Below, piece by piece: positions 39,056 to 48,005 of a stretch of DNA of 64,000 bases. The stretch lies in the NCBI RefSeq assembly GCF_013349955.1, contig NZ_JABVXC010000007.1, positions 106,206 through 170,205 on the forward strand, in the 5' to 3' direction. Every line of letters begins with the position of its first letter. Positions within the stretch are counted from its first letter, which is position 1. The DNA is from Onishia taeanensis (GTDB taxonomy: Bacteria; Pseudomonadota; Gammaproteobacteria; Pseudomonadales; Halomonadaceae). A model generated the notes under the pieces. It made no database searches. It saw only the letters and a list, made by a program, of their open reading frames with translations, and was not told where the DNA came from. A program made the position numbers and the translations under genes.

Positions 39056-39411
39056 AGGCGCTCCACTCTAGCGGGCCAGGCGCGACTTCGGAAGGGGAGC
39101 CGTTGACCCGCCGATTTCGGGTTTGTAGTCAAGTCGCCGTTTCTGTAATTACCTTACAGCGCCTGCGACCATCCAGTAATTGCGGTCATTACCACCGACT
39201 CGGATAATGCCTCCAACTTTTATGTCGATACGTCTTTCGTATCGGCACTTCGCCCACCTATTCATCAGTAGCTGTATAGCCGTCGTCAATGGGCAGCTAT
39301 CCATCAGTAGCGACAAGCAGCCCAACCGTCGCGACAAACAGCTACGGCTACCGGCGATGAGAGGCATGCAAAACGCCATCTCACCGCGATGCTCATCAAG
39401 AGAGGCCCTAC
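39056..39411. other. Divergent mfd-gap intergenic region rich in inverted repeats
   Basis: No gene is supported. Three inverted repeats lie in a row: CTGTAA-N5-TTACAG (39143-39159), GTAAT-N7-ATTAC (39176-39192) and CGATACG-N5-CGTATCG (39226-39244). The region is less GC-rich than the flanks and probably carries regulated promoters. Confidence 0.6.
39143..39159. promoter_or_regulatory. HexR-like operator upstream of gap
   Basis: CTGTAA-TTACC-TTACAG, a perfect 6-bp-arm palindrome whose core closely fits the 15-bp TGTAAT-N3-ATTACA pattern that I recall for HexR in gammaproteobacteria, where gap is a standard target. A second inverted repeat, GTAAT-N7-ATTAC, lies about three helical turns downstream. 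Confidence 0.55.
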
Positions 39412-40875
39412 GTGACTCAGCAGATGCTCGATACCGTCTTTGAGGAATGGCAGAACAACGAAGCCCTGGCCGAGGAAATGATTCCGCTGCTGGGCCGGCT
39501 GTATCGTCAGTACAACATCGTTACCTCGCTGTTCGGCCGTTCGCTGATCAACCAGTCGGTAATTCGCATCCTCAAGGATCATCGCTTCGTCAAGAAGGTC
39601 GAGGGCACCGAGCTTTCCGTGCAGGATACCTTCCCGCTGGTCAAGGCGATGACCGAGCTGAACCTGGGGCCGGCTCACGTCGATATCGGCAAGTTGGCCG
39701 TGGCCTTCAAGCATAGCGAGACCGATGATGTCAGCGCCTTCCTCGAGCAGGAGCTTGCCGAGATCGTCGGCGCTCACTGCAAGGTGAAGGGCAATGGCGA
39801 GCCCAAGGACGTGGTGCTGTACGGCTTCGGTCGCATCGGCCGTATCCTGGCGCGCATCCTGGTCGAGAAGGCCGGCGGCGGTAATCTGCTGCGCCTGCGG
39901 GCCATTGTGGTGCGGGGGCGGGGCGACCTGGCCAAGGATCTCGAGAAGCGGGCCAGCCTTTTGCGTCGCGACTCCGTTCACGGGCCCTTCTCCGGTACCA
40001 TCAGCGTCGATCACGACAGCAGCGCCCTGATCGTCAATGGCAACTACATCAAGGTGATTTACGCCAACCAGCCCAGCGAAATCGATTACACCGCCTATGG
40101 CATCGACAATGCCATCGTGGTCGATAACACCGGCATGTGGCGCGATGAAGAAGGGTTGGGGCAGCACCTGGCCTGCCAAGGCGTGTCCAAGGCGCTGCTG
40201 ACCGCGCCGGGCAAGGGCGATGTCAAGAACGTGGTATATGGCATCAACCACACCGATATCGCGCGTGAAGATCGCATCGTGTCCGCGGCGTCCTGTACCA
40301 CTAACGCCATCGTGCCGGTGCTCAAGGCGCTCAACGACAAGTTTGGCATCGAGCATGGCCATGTCGAGACCGTGCACTCCTACACCAACGATCAGAACCT
40401 GATCGACAATTATCACAAGGGTGATCGTCGCGGCCGCAGTGCGCCGCTCAATATGGTGCTGACCGAGACCGGCGCCGCCAAAGCGGTGGCCAAGGCACTG
40501 CCGGAGCTGTCTGGCAAGCTGACCGGCAATGCCATTCGTGTGCCGACCCCCAATGTCTCGATGGCGATCCTGAACCTGAATCTTCATCAGGCAACCGACG
40601 CTCAGGCGCTCAACGATTACCTGCGCCGCATGGCGATTCACTCGCCGATGCAGAAGCAGATCGACTTCGTGGATTCCACGGAAGTGGTCTCGTCCGACTT
40701 CGTGGGCAATCGTCATGCCGGGATCGTCGATGCCAAAGCCACCATCGCCGATGGCAAGAATGCCGTTGTCTATGTGTGGTACGACAACGAGTTCGGCTAC
40801 AGCTGCCAGGTGGTACGCATTCTGCAGCACATGTCCAACGTCAGCTTTCTGGCTTTCCCGATGAACCGGGATTAA
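39412..40875 (+). CDS. gap: Glyceraldehyde-3-phosphate dehydrogenase, N-terminally extended type
   Basis: A 487-residue GAPDH. A roughly 125-residue extension precedes the Rossmann fold that begins DVVLYGFGRIGRILARILVE near residue 129; the catalytic cysteine is in SAASCTTNAIVPVLKAL near residue 296; the substrate-binding arginine region is GNAIRVPTPNVSMAIL, and WYDNEFGYSCQVVRI closes the fold. Such long GAPDHs lie between mfd and nqrA in Pseudomonas as well. The start codon is GTG with AGAGG upstream. It may work in the gluconeogenic direction or with NADP; the usual NAD-fixing Asp after beta-2 is not seen (IVVRGRGD). Confidence 0.92.
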   Translation: MTQQMLDTVFEEWQNNEALAEEMIPLLGRLYRQYNIVTSLFGRSLINQSVIRILKDHRFVKKVEGTELSVQDTFPLVKAMTELNLGPAHVDIGKLAVAFKHSETDDVSAFLEQELAEIVGAHCKVKGNGEPKDVVLYGFGRIGRILARILVEKAGGGNLLRLRAIVVRGRGDLAKDLEKRASLLRRDSVHGPFSGTISVDHDSSALIVNGNYIKVIYANQPSEIDYTAYGIDNAIVVDNTGMWRDEEGLGQHLACQGVSKALLTAPGKGDVKNVVYGINHTDIAREDRIVSAASCTTNAIVPVLKALNDKFGIEHGHVETVHSYTNDQNLIDNYHKGDRRGRSAPLNMVLTETGAAKAVAKALPELSGKLTGNAIRVPTPNVSMAILNLNLHQATDAQALNDYLRRMAIHSPMQKQIDFVDSTEVVSSDFVGNRHAGIVDAKATIADGKNAVVYVWYDNEFGYSCQVVRILQHMSNVSFLAFPMNRD

Positions 40876-40908
40876 ACGCACCGAGACCGCATTTACTGAC
40901 AGCATCGT

Positions 40909-40940
40909 GCGTCCGAGCCCAAGGCTCGGGCGCTTTCCTC
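40909..40940 (+). terminator. Terminator after gap
   Basis: An 11-bp stem, GCGTCCGAGCC (40909-40919) with GGCTCGGGCGC (40923-40933, one wobble), loop CAA, followed by TTTCCTCCTC. Confidence 0.65.
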
Positions 40941-41180
40941 CTCGGTGCTCATTTGTGATTCCTGCGTCGCGTGGCAACTAACGCTCGCTATTCTTCCCGC
41001 CTCGCTTGCCTGTTTCGCTCGTCTGTGTGACTGGACTGGCTATACTCGGCAGATTTTTCTCCCCTGGCGATTTCTCCTAACCATCTGATAAAAATGCTCT
41101 CTTTCCTTCCCTGAAGAGCGTCTGCGTTGTTGCCCCCTGGCTGCCTGCTACCTTAGGCCGTGTGGCCTTTCGTTTCGCAT

Positions 41181-41194
41181 GTCATTATAATGAC
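41181..41194. promoter_or_regulatory. Perfect 14-bp palindrome overlapping a TATAAT -10, upstream of nqrA
   Basis: GTCATTATAATGAC reads the same on both strands. Its centre contains TATAAT, so a regulator bound here would block or position RNA polymerase. The regulator is not known. Confidence 0.5.
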
Positions 41195-41363
41195 CGAGAT
41201 TTTAGGGGCGGTCCGCGCGTCGCGGGCCGAACTGACAACCTTCTGATAAGAAAAGAATTCGAACGCCGTGACCGTAATCCTTGGCGCCAATCCACTGGCC
41301 CTGGGCTAACGCGTGTTTCGAACCTCTTTCCTGACACATCAGAGCCGATAACTGGGCGAGTCT

Positions 41364-42716
41364 ATGATCGAAGTCAAACGAGGCCTGGATCTCCCCATCG
41401 CGGGGGCGCCCGAGCAGCGCATCGAGGATGCGCGCCCGGTTCGTCACGTGGCCATCCTGGGCACCGACTACGTTGGCATGAAGCCGACCATGGAGGTCCG
41501 GGAGGGGGATAGCGTCAAACTAGGCCAGCTGCTCTTCACCGATAAGAAGATCGACGGCGTGCGGTTCACCGCGCCGGCGGCGGGTGAAGTCGTAGCGATC
41601 AATCGCGGGGAGAAGCGCAAGCTGCTGTCCGTGGTGATCAAGGTTGATGAAAATGAGGAAGAGGCCGTCGAGTTCACCGCCCATGGCGCCGGTAAGCTCG
41701 ACAGCCTCGACCGTCAGGTGGTGGTGGACCAGCTCGTCGAGTCGGGTCTCTGGACGGCACTGCGCACGCGCCCGTTCTCACGTACGCCGACACTCGATGG
41801 GGTGCCGGAAAGCATCTTCGTGACTGCGGTCGATACCCATCCGCTAAGCCCGGATCCTGCCGTCATCATCAATGAGGCGCCCGAGGCATTCGAGAACGGT
41901 CTCAAGGTGTTGTCGAGGCTCACCGAAGGCAAGGTCTTTCTTTGTCAGGCACCTGACGCCAACCTGCCCGGCAGCAACGTCGAGCAGGTGCAGGTCGAGA
42001 GTTTCGGCGGTCCGCACCCGGCCGGCTTGGTGGGCACCCACATTCATTACCTGTCACCGGTGGCCCTGAACAAGAAGGTCTGGCACATCGGCTATCAGGA
42101 CGTGATCGCCTTCGGCAAGATGTTCGCAGAGGGCAAGCTGGACGTCAGCCGCGTGATCGCGATTGGCGGTCCGCGTGCCGAAAACCCGCGCCTGCTGCGC
42201 ACTCGCATCGGTGCCAGCACCGAAGAGCTGCTGGCCGGCGAGGTCAAGTCGCCTGACGATACACGCGTGATCTCTGGCTCGGTATTCGCCGGCTCTATCG
42301 CCGAGGGCGCCCTGCGCTATGTGGGGCGTTTCCACAACCAGCTGAGCCTTTTGGAAGAGGGCAACAAGCGGGCCTTCATGGGCTGGCTGTCGCCCGGTGC
42401 CAACCGGCACTCGGTCATGGGTATCTATCTGTCGAAGATTCTCGGCCTCAAGAAGTATGCCCCCGACACCTCCACCAATGGCTCCGAGCGTGCCATGGTG
42501 CCGGTTGGCAATTACGAGACCGTCATGCCGCTGGATATCCTGCCCACCCAACTGCTGCGTTCGCTGATCGTCGGCGACATTGAAACTGCCATGCAGTTGG
42601 GGTGTCTGGAGTTGGATGAAGAGGACCTGGCGCTGTGCACCTACGTGTGCCCGGGCAAATATGAGTACGGTCCCATCCTGCGTGACAACCTCACTACCAT
42701 CGAGAAAGAGGCCTGA
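41364..42716 (+). CDS. nqrA: Na+-translocating NADH:quinone reductase subunit A
   Basis: A 450-residue soluble subunit at the cytoplasmic face of the Na+-NQR complex, near the quinone-binding region. Family features: [20 protein letters not shown] at the N-terminus, a lipoyl-like region [39 protein letters not shown] and [20 protein letters not shown] near the C-terminus. The first gene of a six-gene operon; its stop overlaps the nqrB start by one base. No strong ribosome site precedes the ATG. Confidence 0.96.
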   Translation: MIEVKRGLDLPIAGAPEQRIEDARPVRHVAILGTDYVGMKPTMEVREGDSVKLGQLLFTDKKIDGVRFTAPAAGEVVAINRGEKRKLLSVVIKVDENEEEAVEFTAHGAGKLDSLDRQVVVDQLVESGLWTALRTRPFSRTPTLDGVPESIFVTAVDTHPLSPDPAVIINEAPEAFENGLKVLSRLTEGKVFLCQAPDANLPGSNVEQVQVESFGGPHPAGLVGTHIHYLSPVALNKKVWHIGYQDVIAFGKMFAEGKLDVSRVIAIGGPRAENPRLLRTRIGASTEELLAGEVKSPDDTRVISGSVFAGSIAEGALRYVGRFHNQLSLLEEGNKRAFMGWLSPGANRHSVMGIYLSKILGLKKYAPDTSTNGSERAMVPVGNYETVMPLDILPTQLLRSLIVGDIETAMQLGCLELDEEDLALCTYVCPGKYEYGPILRDNLTTIEKEA

Positions 42717-43942
42717 TGATGGGAATCCGACAGACACTCGATAATCTCGAGCCGCACTTTCACAAGGGTGGTAAGTACGAGCAGTTCTATCCGCTCTTCG
42801 AAGCCGTCGATACGATTTTCTATGCGCCGCCCAGCGTCACCAAGACCACGGCTCACGTCCGTGATGGTGTCGATCTGAAGCGCATCATGATCACCGTCTG
42901 GATGTGCACCTTCCCGGCGATGTTCTTTGGCATGTGGAATGCCGGCTGGCAGGCCAATGCCGCCATTGCCGACGGTTATGCTTCCATGGGCGGCTGGCGC
43001 GAAGCCATCCTGATGCTGCTGGCTGGTGGCCATGATGTAAGCAGCGTCTGGTCCAACTTCGTGCTGGGTGCGACCTACTTCCTGCCGATCTACCTGGTGA
43101 CCTTCGTGGTGGGCGGCTTCTGGGAAGTGCTGTTCGCCATCAAGCGCGGCCATGAGGTCAACGAAGGCTTCTTCGTCTCCTCGGTGCTGTTCGCGCTGAT
43201 CCTGCCGGCGACCATTCCGCTGTGGCAGGTGGCGTTGGGTATCACCTTCGGCATCGTGATCGGCAAGGAAATCTTCGGCGGTACCGGCAAGAACTTCCTC
43301 AACCCGGCACTGACCGGTCGTGCCTTCCTGTATTTCGCCTATCCGGCGCAGATCTCGGGCGACAGCGTCTGGGTCGCGGCCGATGGCTATACCGGTGCCA
43401 CGGCACTGTCCACCGCTTACCAGAGCGGTATGTCGGCGCTGTCCACTCAGTTCAGCTGGATGGATGCCTTCCTGGGTTACATCCCGGGTTCCATCGGTGA
43501 AACGTCGACGCTGGCGATCCTGATTGGTGCCGCCGTGCTGCTTTGGACCCGCATCGCCTCCTGGCGCATCATGCTGGGCGTTTTCCTCGGCATGGTGGCG
43601 ACCAGCTCGCTGTTCAATGCCATCGGCTCCGATACCAATGCCATGTTCGCCATGCCCTGGTACTGGCACCTGGTAGTGGGTGGCTTCGCCTTCGGCATGG
43701 TGTTCATGGCGACCGACCCGGTCTCCGCCTCCATGACCAACAAGGGGCGTTTGGCCTTTGGCGCACTGATCGGCGTGATGACGGTGCTGATCCGTGTCGT
43801 GAACCCGGCCTTCCCCGAGGGCATCATGCTGGCGATTCTGTTCGCCAACCTGTTTGCCCCGCTGATTGACCATTTCTTTGTCCAGGCCAACATCAAGCGC
43901 CGCCAGCAGCGTACTGGTGCCATGGCTGAGGAGAGTGCCTGA
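42716..43942 (+). CDS. nqrB: Na+-NQR subunit B
   Basis: A 408-residue membrane subunit with about ten helices. It carries FMN covalently on a threonine in [16 protein letters not shown] near residue 225, plus riboflavin in the family. [20 protein letters not shown] lies just before and [14 protein letters not shown] near residue 340. It forms the Na+-pathway core with D and E. An ATG repeat at the start (42716 and 42719) overlaps the nqrA stop. The FMN attachment implies an ApbE flavin transferase in the cell. Confidence 0.97.
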   Translation: MMGIRQTLDNLEPHFHKGGKYEQFYPLFEAVDTIFYAPPSVTKTTAHVRDGVDLKRIMITVWMCTFPAMFFGMWNAGWQANAAIADGYASMGGWREAILMLLAGGHDVSSVWSNFVLGATYFLPIYLVTFVVGGFWEVLFAIKRGHEVNEGFFVSSVLFALILPATIPLWQVALGITFGIVIGKEIFGGTGKNFLNPALTGRAFLYFAYPAQISGDSVWVAADGYTGATALSTAYQSGMSALSTQFSWMDAFLGYIPGSIGETSTLAILIGAAVLLWTRIASWRIMLGVFLGMVATSSLFNAIGSDTNAMFAMPWYWHLVVGGFAFGMVFMATDPVSASMTNKGRLAFGALIGVMTVLIRVVNPAFPEGIMLAILFANLFAPLIDHFFVQANIKRRQQRTGAMAEESA

Positions 43943-44718
43943 TGGCGAGTAACAACTCCATCAAGAAGACGCTGATCGTCGCCTTCGCGCTGTGCATCGT
44001 CTGCTCGGTGATCGTGTCCACTGCCGCGGTCGCATTGCGCCCGCAGCAAGCGTTCAACCAGGAGGCCGACCGCAAGTCGAACATCCTCCAGGTAGCGGGC
44101 CTCTATGAGGCAGGCGAGTCGGTTACCAAGCAGTTCGAACAGGTGACCGCGCGTGCCGTCGACCTGCGCACCGGTGAATACACGGATGCGGTGGATCCGG
44201 AGACCTATGATCAGTTCTCCGCTTCGCGTGACCCGGCCCAATCGCGCACACTGTCTGGCGAGAAAGATATCGCCGGCCTGTCGCGTCAGGAAAACTATTC
44301 GGTGGTTTATCTGGTCGGGGATCCGCAAAATCCCGAGCAGATCATTATACCGGTACGTGGTCAGGGCCTATGGGGTCTGATGCGTGGCTACTTGGCGCTG
44401 CATGGCGATGCCAATACCATTGAAGGCATTACCTTCTACTCCCACTCCGAGACACCGGGGCTGGGCGGTGAAGTGGATAACCCGAAGTGGAAGGCTCAGT
44501 GGGAAGGCAAGCAGGTGTACGCCGATGGTGATGTGGGCGAGGGTGCCCCAGAGATCGCCCTGGTCAAGGGCGGTGCCAGCGGCGCGACAGAAGTCGATGC
44601 CCTGTCGGGTGCTACGCTCACCAGTAAGGGCGTGACCAACCTGGTGCAGTTCTGGCTAAGTGATGCCGGCTTCGGCAACTACCTCGCCAAGATCCGTGAC
44701 TCAGCGGAAGGAGCCTAA
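43942..44718 (+). CDS. nqrC: Na+-NQR subunit C
   Basis: A 258-residue subunit with one N-terminal membrane helix (about residues 10-32) and a periplasmic FMN-binding domain. The FMN-carrying threonine lies in EVDALSGATLTSKGV near residue 219, the flavin-transferase motif. It relays electrons on the periplasmic side between the Fe centre in D/E and NqrB. The start ATG overlaps the nqrB stop (TGATG). Confidence 0.96.
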   Translation: MASNNSIKKTLIVAFALCIVCSVIVSTAAVALRPQQAFNQEADRKSNILQVAGLYEAGESVTKQFEQVTARAVDLRTGEYTDAVDPETYDQFSASRDPAQSRTLSGEKDIAGLSRQENYSVVYLVGDPQNPEQIIIPVRGQGLWGLMRGYLALHGDANTIEGITFYSHSETPGLGGEVDNPKWKAQWEGKQVYADGDVGEGAPEIALVKGGASGATEVDALSGATLTSKGVTNLVQFWLSDAGFGNYLAKIRDSAEGA

Positions 44719-44721
44719 GAT

Positions 44722-45390
44722 ATGTCAGCCGCAACCCCTAAAGGCGTGCTGATCACGCCGATCTTCAAGAATAACCCGATCGCACTGCAGATCCTCGGGA
44801 TCTGCTCGGCGCTGGCGGTGACCAGCAGCATGAGTGTATCGCTGGTCATGGCGCTGGCGGTTATCGCGGTCACGGCGTTCTCGAATCTGTTCGTCTCACT
44901 GATCCGCAACCATATTCCGTCCTCGATCCGCATCATCGTGCAGATGACCATCATTGCCTCACTGGTGATCGTGGTCGATCAGGTGCTCAAGGCTTATGCC
45001 TATGAGATGTCCAAGCAGCTGTCGGTGTTTGTCGGTCTGATCATCACCAACTGCATCGTGATGGGCCGCGCCGAGGCCTTTGCCATGCAGAATGGCCCGG
45101 TGCTGTCGTTCCTCGATGGTGTGGGTAACGGCCTGGGCTATGGTGTGATTCTGCTGATCGTCGGTTTCTTCCGTGAACTGCTGGGCTCGGGCAGCCTGTT
45201 TGGCATTACCATCCTGACCCCCGTCCAGGACGGTGGCTGGTACGTGCCCAACGGCCTGATGTTGCTGCCGCCTTCCGCGTTCTTCGTCATTGGCCTGTTC
45301 ATCTGGGTGCTGCGCAGCGTACAGCCGGAGCAGGTTGAAGAAAACGAGTTCAAGATGAAGGAAAACACCCAACCGAAGGAGGCCGTGTAA
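44722..45390 (+). CDS. nqrD: Na+-NQR subunit D
   Basis: A 222-residue, six-helix membrane subunit of the NqrDE/RnfAE family. It begins [20 protein letters not shown] and has the conserved cysteines in GICSAL and [19 protein letters not shown] that, with those of NqrE, bind the intramembrane iron centre. It follows nqrC by 3 bp, so translation is coupled. Confidence 0.96.
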   Translation: MSAATPKGVLITPIFKNNPIALQILGICSALAVTSSMSVSLVMALAVIAVTAFSNLFVSLIRNHIPSSIRIIVQMTIIASLVIVVDQVLKAYAYEMSKQLSVFVGLIITNCIVMGRAEAFAMQNGPVLSFLDGVGNGLGYGVILLIVGFFRELLGSGSLFGITILTPVQDGGWYVPNGLMLLPPSAFFVIGLFIWVLRSVQPEQVEENEFKMKENTQPKEAV

Positions 45391-46011
45391 ATGCTCGAAC
45401 ATTATCTCAGCCTGTTCATCTCGGCGGTCTTCGTCGAGAACATGGCCCTAGCCTTCTTCCTGGGCATGTGTACCTTCCTCGCCGTGTCCAAGAAGGTCTC
45501 GTCGGCGATTGGCCTGGGCATCGCGGTGATCGTGGTACTGGCGATCACCGTGCCGGTCAACAACCTGATCCTTACCTATCTGCTCGAGGAAGGGGCGCTG
45601 TCCTGGACCGGAATCAGCGGCGCCGAAAACATCGACCTGTCGTTCCTCGGTCTGCTGAGCTATATCGGCGTCATCGCCGCACTGGTGCAGATTCTCGAGA
45701 TGTTCCTCGATAAATTCGTACCGTCGCTCTACAACGCTCTCGGCGTCTTTCTGCCGCTGATCACCGTGAACTGCGCCATCCTGGGTGGCACGCTGTTCAT
45801 GGTCGAGCGTAACTACAACTTCGGCGAATCCGTCATCTATGGTGCCGGCGCAGGCATGGGCTGGGCGCTGGCCATCGCCGCCCTGGCCGGGATTCGTGAG
45901 AAGCTCAAGTACAGCGATGTGCCGGCGGGTCTGCAGGGCCTGGGCATCACCTTCATCACCGTGGGTCTGATGTCGCTAGGCTTCATGTCCTTCTCCGGTA
46001 TCCAGCTCTGA
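45391..46011 (+). CDS. nqrE: Na+-NQR subunit E
   Basis: A 206-residue, six-helix membrane subunit, paralogous to NqrD in inverted topology. [20 protein letters not shown] and [20 protein letters not shown] contain the cysteines of the Fe site. [19 protein letters not shown] and [19 protein letters not shown] end the protein. The ATG follows directly after the nqrD stop. Confidence 0.97.
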   Translation: MLEHYLSLFISAVFVENMALAFFLGMCTFLAVSKKVSSAIGLGIAVIVVLAITVPVNNLILTYLLEEGALSWTGISGAENIDLSFLGLLSYIGVIAALVQILEMFLDKFVPSLYNALGVFLPLITVNCAILGGTLFMVERNYNFGESVIYGAGAGMGWALAIAALAGIREKLKYSDVPAGLQGLGITFITVGLMSLGFMSFSGIQL

Positions 46012-46049
46012 GGCCCGCCTCAGGCAACGAACACCAATAGGAACCCGAC

Positions 46050-47282
46050 ATGGTTGATACAACTGTCATCTTGCTCGGCGTGGTCATGTTCACCGTGGTC
46101 GTTATCGGCCTGGTGGGGATCATCCTCGCCGCGCGCAGCCGACTCGTCAGCAGCGGCGATGTGACCATCGAGATCAATGGCGATCCCGAGTACACCCTGA
46201 GCACCCAGGCGGGCGGCAAGCTGCTGCAAACCCTGGCGGCCAACGGCATTTTCCTGTCTTCGGCCTGCGGCGGTGGCGGCTCCTGTGCCCAGTGCAAGTG
46301 CCGTGTGCCCGACGGCGGCGGGGCGATCCTGCCAACCGAAGAATCCGCGTTTACCATGCGTGAAAAGAAGGAAGGCTGGCGCCTTTCTTGCCAGGTGCCG
46401 GTGAAGCAGGACATGAAGATCGAGGTCCCCGAAGAGGTCTTCGGCGTCAAGCAGTGGGAGTGCGAGGTCACCTCCAACCCCAACGTCGCGACCTTCATCA
46501 AGGAGCTCAACCTCAAGCTGCCCGAAGGCGAGGAAGTCGACTTCCGTGCCGGTGGTTACGTGCAGCTGGTGGCGCCGCCCTATGACATCAAGTTCTCCGA
46601 CTTCGATATCGAAGAAGAGTACCGGGGCGATTGGGAGAAGTTCGAGCTGTTCAAGGTCTCCCACAAGAGCGACGAAGAGGTCATCCGCGCCTACTCGATG
46701 GCCAACTACCCGGAAGAGTACGGCCTGCTCAAGTTCAACATCCGTATCGCCACGCCACCGCCCGGCACCGATCATCCGCCGGGCCTGATGTCGACCTACG
46801 TCTTCAACCTGAAGCCGGGCGACAAGGTACAGGTGATGGGGCCCTTCGGTGAGTTCTTCGCCAAGGACACCGATGCCGAAATGGTTTTCGTTGGCGGTGG
46901 TGCCGGCATGGCACCGATGCGCAGCCACATCTTCGACCAGCTCAAGCGCCTGAACTCCAAGCGCAAGATCTCGTTCTGGTACGGTGCGCGCTCCTGGCGC
47001 GAGACCTTCTACAACGAAGAGTTCGACCAACTGGCCGAAGAGAACGACAACTTCGAGTGGCACCTGGCGCTGTCGGATCCGCTGCCCGAAGACAACTGGG
47101 AAGGCCCGACCGGCTTCATCCACAACGTGCTCTATGAAAAGTACCTCAAGGACCATCCGGCTCCCGAGGACTGCGAGTACTACATGTGTGGGCCGCCCAT
47201 GATGAACGCCTCGGTGATCAAGATGCTGCTGGATATGGGCGTCGAACCCGAGAACATCGCATTGGACGATTTCGGCGGCTAA
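46050..47282 (+). CDS. nqrF: Na+-NQR subunit F (NADH-oxidising)
   Basis: A 410-residue subunit: an N-terminal membrane helix (about 5-27), a [2Fe-2S] ferredoxin domain with [16 protein letters not shown] and the fourth cysteine in RLSCQ, an FAD domain with RAYSMANYP, and an NADH domain with [20 protein letters not shown] and [19 protein letters not shown]. It takes electrons from NADH and passes them through FAD and the 2Fe-2S cluster. GGAACCCG lies before the ATG. It ends the nqr operon ahead of a terminator. Confidence 0.97.
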   Translation: MVDTTVILLGVVMFTVVVIGLVGIILAARSRLVSSGDVTIEINGDPEYTLSTQAGGKLLQTLAANGIFLSSACGGGGSCAQCKCRVPDGGGAILPTEESAFTMREKKEGWRLSCQVPVKQDMKIEVPEEVFGVKQWECEVTSNPNVATFIKELNLKLPEGEEVDFRAGGYVQLVAPPYDIKFSDFDIEEEYRGDWEKFELFKVSHKSDEEVIRAYSMANYPEEYGLLKFNIRIATPPPGTDHPPGLMSTYVFNLKPGDKVQVMGPFGEFFAKDTDAEMVFVGGGAGMAPMRSHIFDQLKRLNSKRKISFWYGARSWRETFYNEEFDQLAEENDNFEWHLALSDPLPEDNWEGPTGFIHNVLYEKYLKDHPAPEDCEYYMCGPPMMNASVIKMLLDMGVEPENIALDDFGG

Positions 47283-47312
47283 GCATTCATCGCCAAACTC
47301 GGTGGCTGGGTA

Positions 47313-47409
47313 CCGGGGGCAAGGCGCAGCGAGGGTCCTTGGCCATGGATGGCCTAGGTAGCGCCCAAGGAGGGGTTAACAGCGCCCTCGCGCAGCGTTG
47401 CCGCCGGTA
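47313..47409. repeat. REP/MITE-like imperfect palindrome
   Basis: The left 24 bp (47313-47336, accgggggcaaggcgcagcg...) match the reverse complement of 47386-47409 with five mismatches; the centre holds the shorter palindrome ggccatggatggcc at 47342-47355. It resembles dispersed intergenic repeat elements I recall in Halomonas-type genomes, but copy number cannot be judged here. Confidence 0.6.
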
Positions 47410-47443
47410 AACGCCACGCCAATGAAATAGGCCATTGCGATAC

Positions 47444-47478
47444 AGGGCTGGCCCACTGGGCCGGCCCTGCTTCTTTTC
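47444..47478 (+). terminator. Terminator of the nqr operon
   Basis: Stem CAGGGCTGGCCC (47444-47455) with GGGCCGGCCCTG (47459-47470, one wobble), loop ACT, followed by CTTCTTTT. Confidence 0.85.
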
Positions 47479-47558
47479 ACCTATCGCCCTTTGCCCGACT
47501 GTTACCTCGCCTGACGACAACAGGAATGATGTGCCGCCAGCCGAGGTCACAGTGATAC

Positions 47559-47606
47559 AGGGATAGTAATAGGGATAGTAATAGGGATAGCAGTAGGGAC
47601 AGTCCT
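47559..47606. repeat. Four-copy 12-bp tandem repeat
   Basis: agggatagtaat repeats, the last units degenerating to agggatagcagt and agggacagtcct, about 80 bp before nqrM. Confidence 0.85.
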
Positions 47607-47686
47607 TTCATTCGTGACATTCATTCACTCCCCATCGCCTGCCTCGCTTTGGACAGATACCTCCAGAGGCAGCCAAGGAGACTCTC

Positions 47687-47941
47687 ATGACGATCTGGCT
47701 TCTAGTATTCGGTTTCATGCTGCTACTGATGGCCGCCATGGCGATCGGCGTTATCCTCGGCCGCAAGCCGATTGCCGGTTCCTGCGGCGGGCTCAATAAC
47801 CTGGGCCTCAAGAATGGCTGCGATATTTGCGGCGGCAACGACAAGGTCTGCGAAGAAGAAAACCAAAAGACCACCAGTGCCCGCCGTGCCAGCGACGAGA
47901 GCCGTGGCGCCGATCTTGGCTATGACGCCACCCGGCGCTGA
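47687..47941 (+). CDS. nqrM: Na+-NQR maturation factor NqrM (DUF539)
   Basis: An 84-residue protein: one membrane helix (IWLLVFGFMLLLMAAMAIGV, residues 3-22) then a cysteine-rich stretch GSCGGLNNLGLKNGCDICGG near residue 31 with a further cysteine in DKVCEEEN. NqrM is needed for assembling the Fe centre between NqrD and NqrE. AAGGAG lies 8 nt before the ATG. It is separated from nqrF by a terminator, so it has its own promoter. Confidence 0.94.
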   Translation: MTIWLLVFGFMLLLMAAMAIGVILGRKPIAGSCGGLNNLGLKNGCDICGGNDKVCEEENQKTTSARRASDESRGADLGYDATRR

Positions 47942-48005
47942 GCCACTGGCCGCATTCAGTCGCACAAGATAGATATAGACGGGACCCTCAGCGTTAGGAG
48001 AAACG

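Larger units (their letters stand above)
40876..41363 (+). other. Long leader/promoter region before nqrA
   Basis: No gene is supported in these 488 bp. It starts with the gap terminator, then a low-GC, pyrimidine-rich stretch containing a candidate -10 tatact near 41041, and further down a perfect 14-bp palindrome at 41181-41194 that includes TATAAT. nqrA begins about 170 nt beyond that. Confidence 0.5.
47283..47686. other. nqrF-nqrM gap without apbE, with REP-like palindrome, terminator and short repeats
   Basis: About 400 bp separate nqrF from nqrM and contain no apbE reading frame. Present are an imperfect 97-bp palindrome (47313-47409), a terminator (47444-47478) and an agggatagtaat repeat (47559-47606). 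Confidence 0.65.
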
